A stretch of DNA of 5,530 bases. It comes from Bacteroidales bacterium UBA1745 (GTDB taxonomy: Bacteria; Bacteroidota; Bacteroidia; Bacteroidales; UBA932). A model generated the notes under the pieces. The model did no database searches. It had not been told where the DNA came from and saw only the letters and a list, made by a program, of their open reading frames with translations. The DNA lies in assembly GCA_002314885.1 (NCBI GenBank), contig DCHT01000066.1, forward strand, positions 1-5,530, read 5' to 3'. This document shows, one piece after another, positions 5,349-5,530 of this stretch. The translations under genes were made by a program, and so were the position numbers. The first letter of the stretch is position 1. The number at the start of each line of letters is the position of its first letter.

Positions 5349-5434
5349 GAATTTGGGGTGAAAATAGACCGTTTTTTCACCCGCTTTTGGACGGTCTCGA
5401 AATCGGGGTGTAAAAGGGCCCGTTTTTCACCCCG
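5349..5434. repeat. Two hairpin units repeated with a 50-bp period
   Basis: Units begin at 5349 (GAATTTGGGGTGAAAA) and at 5399 (GAAATCGGGGTGTAAAA), exactly 50 bp apart. Each forms a hairpin. GGGTGAAAA (5356-5364) pairs with TTTTCACCC (5374-5382). CGGGGTG (5404-5410) pairs with CACCCCG (5428-5434), extended by AAAA/TTTT across one mismatch. AGACCGT (5366-5372) can also pair with ACGGTCT (5391-5397), an alternative fold across the units. No open frame is credible here, so I read it as intergenic repeat DNA. Downstream, 5435-5484 shows nothing I can name. Confidence 0.65.
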
Positions 5435-5484
5435 TTGGCCCTATAGCAGACCGTTGGAACGCATCAAATCGTCTCTCAGGCACC

Positions 5485-5516
5485 GCTGCCGCGCCATTAT
5501 ATGGCAGCGCGGCAGC
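5485..5516. repeat. GC-rich palindrome with a perfect 10-bp stem
   Basis: GCTGCCGCGC (5485-5494) and GCGCGGCAGC (5507-5516) are perfect inverted repeats around CATTATATGGCA. An alternative inner pairing, GCCAT (5493-5497) with ATGGC (5501-5505), would close a three-base TAT loop with a small bulge. No T run follows on either strand, so an intrinsic terminator is not indicated. It could be a protein-binding operator for a gene beyond the right edge or a dispersed extragenic palindrome; the window does not decide. Confidence 0.6.
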
Positions 5517-5530
5517 TACGGACGCAGCTG

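Noticed and set aside
5435..5530. tRNA or other known structured RNA in the right-end gene-free stretch.
   Set aside because: No cloverleaf arms, no T-loop GTTCRA pattern and no CCA end are visible; only simple hairpins are seen.

Overview
The window looks like chromosome from a gut-type Bacteroidales bacterium (phylum Bacteroidota). Three things support this. The upstream regions carry TAnnTTTG -7 boxes and no Shine-Dalgarno sequences. Three genes encode lipoproteins with short Lys-rich signal peptides ending in an Ala-Ser-(Ser)-Cys lipobox. Two of these proteins carry the Bacteroidales surface motifs 'LSAxxTANCYIVS', 'WSWHIWST', 'MDRNLGALS' and 'YQWGRKDP', followed by a FISUMP-like C-terminus. 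Genus cannot be assigned from sequence reading alone.

Layout: positions 1-3090 hold two tandem paralogous surface lipoprotein genes on the minus strand. The upstream copy (1411-3090) is complete. The downstream copy (1-1397) starts 13 bp later and runs off the left edge, so about 100 C-terminal residues are missing. They form one transcription unit with a candidate promoter at 3112-3119. Positions 3131-3229 may be the 3' remnant of a lost plus-strand gene; its stop codon abuts a perfect bidirectional hairpin at 3228-3276. A third, unrelated minus-strand lipoprotein (3293-3838) ends into that hairpin. Between 3839 and 3933 lie two divergent promoters for this lipoprotein and for a plus-strand small outer-membrane beta-barrel protein (3934-4464). 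A class I SAM-dependent methyltransferase (4510-5265) follows. The last 265 bp hold no gene that I can see, only stacked hairpins and a 50-bp tandem repeat.

The most unusual structure is a palindromic repeat of about 43 bp (core GGCGCAGAAGTAGTGCCACT) present three times, at 3228-3276, 4465-4507 and 5248-5289. Each copy sits at the 3' end of a plus-strand reading frame, and copies 2 and 3 bracket the methyltransferase gene almost to the base. Copy 3 even supplies that gene's last codons and stop codon. The first copy has the features of an intrinsic terminator; the other two are decayed on the right arm.

Functionally this is an envelope-related neighbourhood (three lipoproteins and a beta-barrel) next to a probably unrelated small-molecule or macromolecule methyltransferase. 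Nothing in the window proves a defence, mobile or biosynthetic system. Points worth checking are the repeat family, a near-identical 111-bp block shared by the paralogues, a 12-bp coding repeat in the methyltransferase, and a poly-A tract in the lipoprotein promoter.
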